DNA from: Hallerella sp963629575
GTDB lineage: Bacteria; Fibrobacterota; Fibrobacteria; Fibrobacterales; Fibrobacteraceae
Direction of reading: 5' to 3'
Assembly (NCBI GenBank): GCA_963629575.1
Contig: CAVGIM010000040.1
Location: forward strand, 1 to 27,384
DNA: 27,384 bases
This document shows positions 23,443 to 27,384 of this stretch, piece by piece. Position numbers and translations under genes: made by a program. The stretch's first letter is position 1. Each line of letters begins with the position of its first letter. Below the pieces are notes generated by a model. That model saw only the letters and a program-made list of their open reading frames with translations, made no database searches and was not told the DNA's origin.

Positions 23443-24867
23443 ATGTCTCAATTGATTCTGCCGGACATTCTGCTTCTGCTCTTTCCCTTCGCGCTCATCC
23501 TCCTTCGCCAATTTTTCCCGAACCGGAGGGAATTGCCTTTTCGAGCGTCCGTCGTTTTTTTTGCCGCGCATTTTGTTCTTTTGAACGCGCTCCTCGTCGG
23601 CGACACGCAGACCTACCTTTCCAACTGGAGAATCGACAGCTTTGGCATCCTGATGCGCGAAGTCCTCGTTCTCGGAACGCTTCTTTCGCTCTTCTTCGCC
23701 AAGGACTACTTTGACCACCCGGCAGACGGAAAACCGGAACTTCACCAGTTTTCCGAATTCGCCGCGGTTCTTGCCGCCGCCACGTTCGGAGGATTCACGG
23801 TCATCTCGGCTAGCGAACTTCTAACGCTCTTCCTCGGGCTCGAACTCGCCACGCTTCCCATGTATGCGCTCACCGCCTGGAACAAGCGCGACCCCCAAGG
23901 TTCCGAAGCCGGGACGAAATACATCCTGATGGGGAGCGTCGCCTCGGCATTTGAACTTTTCGGCATCAGCTACCTATACGGTTTTTCGGGAAGCCTACGC
24001 TTTGACGCGATAGCGACTGCGGTCGGAACGAATCCCATGGATCCGCTGCTCTGGATTTCCGTCCTGTTCCTCTTTTGCGGCATCGGCTTCAAGCTTACGC
24101 TATTCCCCTTCCACACTTGGGCACCCGATGTCTATGAAGGCGCGCCGACTCCGGTCACCGCGGTTCTCGCCGTCACGAGCAAGACCGTCGCCATCGCGTT
24201 TCTCGCGGTGCTTGTCTATGGGCCGCTCGCCGGAATTCACGACAGGCTTATCCCGTTTCTCTCGCTGCTCGCCGGCGTGACGATTCTTTCGGGAAACCTC
24301 GGAGCGCTCAAGCAAACGCGCCTGCGCCGCTTTATGGCCTACAGTTCCATCTCCCAGGCGGGCTACATCCTGGTCGCCCTGGCAGGGCCTGCGGAAAGCG
24401 CAAGAACCGCCCTTCTCTTCTACCTGCTCCTCTATGCGTTTTCCAATTACCTCGCCTTTTTTGTCTTTGGCATCGTCGGAGAACATCGCGCGGAAAGCTT
24501 CGATTCCCTGGCGGGACTTTCGAAGGAATCCCCGAGCCTCGCGGTCGCCCTCGCGGTCGCCGCCTTCAGCCTCGCCGGAATTCCGCCGCTCGCTGGCTTC
24601 ATGGGAAAGTTCTTCCTCTTTGAAAGCGCGGCCACGTCAAAGGCCTACTTCCTCGTTGCGTTCGCCTGCATCAACAACGTCATCGCGCTCTACTATTACC
24701 TGCAGCTAGTCAAGAGCGCCTGGGTTCTGCCGAAAGATCCGGATGCGCATCCGCTATGCGTCCGCCCGCGTCAAAAGTATTGCGTCATCGCGCTCACGGT
24801 CTGCGTCCTCCTCGCGGGAATCTGCCCCTTCGTCAGCTCGAACATCGCAAGGATTCTTTCCCTCTGA
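23443..24867 (+). CDS. nuoN: NADH-quinone oxidoreductase subunit N (antiporter-like)
   Basis: 474 aa, about 14 transmembrane helices, inner antiporter-like subunit. Key residues are kept: the TM5 Glu in FLGLELATLPMYAL, the TM7 Lys in GIGFKLTLFPFHTWAPDVYE, and the TM8 Lys in AVTSKTVAIAF. GAPTPVTAVLAV and AYSSISQAGYILVAL are also typical. Last gene of the cluster, followed at once by a terminator hairpin. Confidence 0.97.
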   Translation: MSQLILPDILLLLFPFALILLRQFFPNRRELPFRASVVFFAAHFVLLNALLVGDTQTYLSNWRIDSFGILMREVLVLGTLLSLFFAKDYFDHPADGKPELHQFSEFAAVLAAATFGGFTVISASELLTLFLGLELATLPMYALTAWNKRDPQGSEAGTKYILMGSVASAFELFGISYLYGFSGSLRFDAIATAVGTNPMDPLLWISVLFLFCGIGFKLTLFPFHTWAPDVYEGAPTPVTAVLAVTSKTVAIAFLAVLVYGPLAGIHDRLIPFLSLLAGVTILSGNLGALKQTRLRRFMAYSSISQAGYILVALAGPAESARTALLFYLLLYAFSNYLAFFVFGIVGEHRAESFDSLAGLSKESPSLAVALAVAAFSLAGIPPLAGFMGKFFLFESAATSKAYFLVAFACINNVIALYYYLQLVKSAWVLPKDPDAHPLCVRPRQKYCVIALTVCVLLAGICPFVSSNIARILSL

Positions 24868-24874
24868 TTCTTTC

Positions 24875-24907
24875 CGCCTGGAATTTTCGGTTCCGGGCGC
24901 AATTTTG
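24875..24907 (+). terminator. terminator of the nuo operon
   Basis: CGCCTGGAA and TTCCGGGCG pair over 9 bp (one T-G wobble) around a 7-nt loop (24875-24899), followed by CAATTTTG. It begins 8 nt after the nuoN stop. The T run is short, and the next gene's -10-like box begins right after it. Confidence 0.65.
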
Positions 24908-24913
24908 TATCTT
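24908..24913 (+). promoter_or_regulatory. -10-like box abutting the lipoprotein start
   Basis: TATCTT in TTTTGTATCTTAG, ending 3 nt before the ATG at 24916 and 9 nt before the in-frame ATG at 24922. A transcript from it would start at or near the second ATG. This argues for 24922 as the real start and for a leaderless mRNA. No Shine-Dalgarno is present. Confidence 0.4.
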
Positions 24914-24915
24914 AG

Positions 24916-27210
24916 ATGCCGATGAGGATTTTTCGCGGACTTCTATCGCTTTTCACGGTGGCGTTTCTTGCCGCCTGTTCCGACACTTCGAACGGCGACG
25001 ACTACCGGTTTGAACGCGCCGTCCAGGATCTTTCCATTCTCCGCAGCTGCGCATCCAAGAGCGACACGACCGGTTCCTGCTACCAAATGCGCTGGCGCAT
25101 TCCCATCGAAACCAAGAATCTTCTCCGCTTTCATGTCTGGATAGACACGCTAGTCGTCGGCGATTCCACAAAGAAAGTGCCAAGCGGCGCGACCGAAAAG
25201 TCCATCCAGATCCCCTTCGAAAATCCGGAAATTCTCTACGATACGCTCGACCTGACCGAGCATGTCGCCGAATACCTCCAAAGGGACAGTCTCGCCATCG
25301 CCATCTGGAGCGAATACGGAGATGGCGACGAATCGGGAGACATCCAGCACATCTTCGTCCACTTCGGCGACGACATTTCGCCCGCGCTTGTCACGATAAC
25401 CGATTCCTCGTGGACTACGGGAGTGGCCATCGACTGGGCGCGCCCCACCGACCAGTACGACTACTACGCCCCCGAGAGCCTCTCCGGGAAAATAGCGGGC
25501 TACAATATCCTGCTCTGGGCCGAGGACTCGAGCCAGGATATCCGAAACGCCAAAGTCAAGATTCTCCACGACGGCAAGACGGATTCGACGGGAAAGGACT
25601 TCTGGCTCAGACACCACCGTTTCCGCTACACGAGCGACTCGCTCTGGATTGACACGACCTCTTCGCGCGACAAGAACTACCTGAGAATCGCAGTCATCGA
25701 CGGGGACGGATTCGACTTTTCTTCGGACAGCGCAAACCGTTACCGCATGATAGTGGAAGGGCTTTACCCGGAAAGCAACTACACGATAGGGATCATCGCG
25801 TGGGATTCGGCGGGAAACGTCTCCGGGACAGGCTCCGTGGAAACGAACCAGCTCTTCATGACGACGGACAGGATAGCTCCGCTGATGGGAAGCGCGCTCT
25901 GGGCAAGGCCCGACACGTCGGATCCGGAAAGAGTCGCCCTCGATTCGAACCGCGTCCTTATCTACTGGCCGCGCAGCGTAGATCCGCTTTCCGATTCGAG
26001 CGGAATCACGATAGACTCGGTCATCCACATTCCGGGCAACTGCTTCGAAGGATTTTGCTACCGAAACGTCAAGAGCTACGACGTGGAAACGTGGAACGGA
26101 AGTTCCTGGGAAAAAGCGACGGGAGCCGGCGGCGTTTCGGACGAAAAGTATCGGACGTCCTACCGAAAGGACGGCGATTCCATGAGCGTTTCCGCGACCG
26201 GCGAATTTGTCGTCGATACTATCCGCTGGATAGTTCCCGGCGACACGCTCATCCTGAGAATTCGCGCCATCGACTCATCGGGTTATTATTCGAAGGCCCT
26301 GATCGATACGCTCGCAGTATCGAAAGGACCGGAATCGGATCTCGACTGCCCCGAGGGATTCGTTCCCGTCCGCACAAACGATTCGACGCGCTTTTGCATC
26401 GAAAGGTTCGAGCACCTGAACGAAGACTCGACCTTTGCCCACAACGTTCTCTACAGCGAAGCGGTCTCCGCCTGCGAAGCCATCTCCGCGTCGGGATTCC
26501 AGGTTTCGCTCTGCAAGTCGCAGGACTGGAAAGCGGCATGTCTTGCCCAGGGGAGAACCTCTTACGGCGTCATCGAGGAATCCGACTTTTCCGCGGCGGA
26601 ATTTCTCTACCGAAACTGCGGCGTCGGCACGGACGATTCCACCTCGGCGACCGACATATCCAAGCGCGACAGGCTCTGCGCAAGCCCGGACGGCATCCGC
26701 AACCTCTCCGGAGGATTCCAGGAATGGGTCACGGGACCGGACACCCTTCTTCAGCTTCTCCGCGGATCGAGCTACGTCTATTACACGGGCGAATCCCGCG
26801 AGTCGCTCTCCAAGTGCACCACTTACTTTATCCCGAACCGCACGCGCGTCGCCTACACGCAAGACACCGTCTATCTCTATCGCGAAGGTTCCAAGGTCGA
26901 TACGAGCCTCGTGCAGGACACGTCTCGCACGCTCTACAGGATTCTGACGGTCAAGGATTTCAAGGATTCCGTCCAGTTCTTCAAGGTTTCGTCTGCGTCC
27001 GGCGATTCCCTCGGCGAGGACTACGCCCCTCTTGCCGAATACAGGAAAGGCGGAGAGTCCTGGCTCAAGTCCCTCGCCGGAAACCTGGACTACGAACCAA
27101 GCCGCATCGAAGCCGTCTTCTTTACCGGAGGAACCGTCTCCTACCGCGGAGCGGCAGCCTTCTACACCGACCCGTCCATTTCGTTCCGCTGTTGCGCGTA
27201 TCCGCTGTAG
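24916..27210 (+). CDS. large lipoprotein with FGE/SUMF1-like C-terminal domain
   Basis: 764 aa (762 if the second ATG at 24922 is used, which the promoter position favours). Lipoprotein signal RIFRGLLSLFTVAFLAAC with lipidated Cys21. The middle (about 150-470) is beta-rich, with repeats of a fibronectin-III-like kind (IDWARPTDQYDYY, IAGYNILLWAED, YPESNYTIGIIAWDSAGNVS and later WSRSVDP-like strands ending in ILRIRAIDSSGYYS). From about 476 a Cys-rich domain resembles the formylglycine-generating-enzyme/SUMF1 fold: DCPEGFVPV, RFCIERFEH, SEAVSACEAISASGFQVSLC, SQDWKAACLAQG, SGGFQEWVTG, LRGSSYVYY and FRCCAYPL at the end. I see no proof of catalysis; the fold is often used for binding. Probably exported and surface-bound. 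It stands alone after the nuo terminator. Confidence 0.8.
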   Translation: MPMRIFRGLLSLFTVAFLAACSDTSNGDDYRFERAVQDLSILRSCASKSDTTGSCYQMRWRIPIETKNLLRFHVWIDTLVVGDSTKKVPSGATEKSIQIPFENPEILYDTLDLTEHVAEYLQRDSLAIAIWSEYGDGDESGDIQHIFVHFGDDISPALVTITDSSWTTGVAIDWARPTDQYDYYAPESLSGKIAGYNILLWAEDSSQDIRNAKVKILHDGKTDSTGKDFWLRHHRFRYTSDSLWIDTTSSRDKNYLRIAVIDGDGFDFSSDSANRYRMIVEGLYPESNYTIGIIAWDSAGNVSGTGSVETNQLFMTTDRIAPLMGSALWARPDTSDPERVALDSNRVLIYWPRSVDPLSDSSGITIDSVIHIPGNCFEGFCYRNVKSYDVETWNGSSWEKATGAGGVSDEKYRTSYRKDGDSMSVSATGEFVVDTIRWIVPGDTLILRIRAIDSSGYYSKALIDTLAVSKGPESDLDCPEGFVPVRTNDSTRFCIERFEHLNEDSTFAHNVLYSEAVSACEAISASGFQVSLCKSQDWKAACLAQGRTSYGVIEESDFSAAEFLYRNCGVGTDDSTSATDISKRDRLCASPDGIRNLSGGFQEWVTGPDTLLQLLRGSSYVYYTGESRESLSKCTTYFIPNRTRVAYTQDTVYLYREGSKVDTSLVQDTSRTLYRILTVKDFKDSVQFFKVSSASGDSLGEDYAPLAEYRKGGESWLKSLAGNLDYEPSRIEAVFFTGGTVSYRGAAAFYTDPSISFRCCAYPL

Positions 27211-27270
27211 TCGAATGTCGAGAGGGGAATTTCTGCCGAAAGGCTTTTGACGTTTCACGTCTAGGCTTTT

Positions 27271-27283
27271 GTCGCGAAGCGAC
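27271..27283 (+). terminator. short hairpin after the lipoprotein gene
   Basis: GTCGC-GAA-GCGAC, a 5-bp stem with a 3-nt loop, followed by CTGTTT. It is about 60 nt beyond the stop. Weak as a terminator. Confidence 0.3.
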
Positions 27284-27311
27284 CTGTTTCCGCCTGGCGG
27301 CGGAGGGTGCG

Positions 27312-27327
27312 CCTGTCTGCCGACAGG
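27312..27327 (+). repeat. small palindrome CCTGTC/GACAGG
   Basis: A 6-bp stem with TGCC loop within a GC-rich stretch that also repeats CCTGCC-like words. It resembles the palindrome at 9821-9845, which also lies beside a copy of the dispersed repeat. Confidence 0.45.
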
Positions 27328-27352
27328 CAGGCCTTCCCGGCGAGGGGCGTGC

Positions 27353-27384
27353 CAGAGTTTAGTCGGGAGAACTTAGATCTTAGA
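27353..27384 (+). repeat. dispersed hairpin-forming repeat, copy 4 (left arm only, cut by window end)
   Basis: Begins CAGAGTTTAGTCGGGAGAAC and continues with TTAGATCTTAGA, matching the left arm of copies 2 and 3 with a few changes, in the same orientation. The loop and right arm would lie beyond the window. Confidence 0.7.

Noticed and set aside
25800..27362. 520-codon alternative plus frame inside the large lipoprotein gene
   Set aside because: Very rich in Arg and Pro, no motif; the other frame has a lipobox and recognisable domains.

Overview
The window looks like a chromosomal segment of a Fibrobacter-type bacterium (phylum Fibrobacterota). The best markers are a lipoprotein ending in the FISUMP domain (Fibrobacter succinogenes major paralogous domain), Ser-rich linkers after a lipobox, a secreted pectate lyase, and an 11-subunit-type complex I operon without nuoEFG. 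The phylum is inferred from protein features; no rRNA is present.

Layout. (1) 1-3564 is AT-richer and accessory in character. It holds the N-terminal and middle parts of a DUF1972-type glycosyltransferase broken by a 10-N gap, a doubtful small ORF, a frameshifted small gene, and an AIPR-family protein with a nuclease-like N-terminus (probable phage defence). Its last codons overlap the 3' end of the next gene. (2) 3507-9558, minus strand, GC-richer: hisC-hisN (overlapping pair), a modular PL1 pectate lyase and a class II ilvC, with terminator hairpins between. (3) 9559-12046: a FISUMP lipoprotein gene bracketed by direct copies of a roughly 110-135 bp repeat that can fold as a long hairpin, plus TC-rich short repeats. 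(4) 12047-24867, plus strand: a long-form rel (ppGpp synthetase/hydrolase), a 196-aa helical protein of unknown function overlapping it by 4 bp, then nuoA-BC-D-H-I-J-K-L-M-N with overlapping or nearly overlapping genes. NuoB and NuoC are fused in one polypeptide. (5) 24908-27384: a second large lipoprotein with an FGE/SUMF1-like C-terminus, followed by hairpins and the left end of a fourth repeat copy.

How the genes relate. The nuo genes encode the membrane arm and quinone/FeS connecting module of complex I but no NADH-oxidising module, so the electron donor (ferredoxin or another carrier) is not evident from the window. rel lies directly upstream with no visible terminator, so stringent-response and energy genes may be co-transcribed. 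The pectate lyase and lipoproteins fit a plant-cell-wall degrader that displays many surface proteins.

Most notable observations: the repeat family flanking a surface lipoprotein gene; the NuoB-NuoC fusion; a NuoM without the usual TM7 lysine; -10-like boxes placed so that three mRNAs may begin at the start codon (leaderless); and the AIPR gene with a shattered divergent neighbour. I see no CRISPR array, tRNA, rRNA or transposase. I do not claim a wholly new system; the repeat family and the AIPR locus are the best places to look for one.
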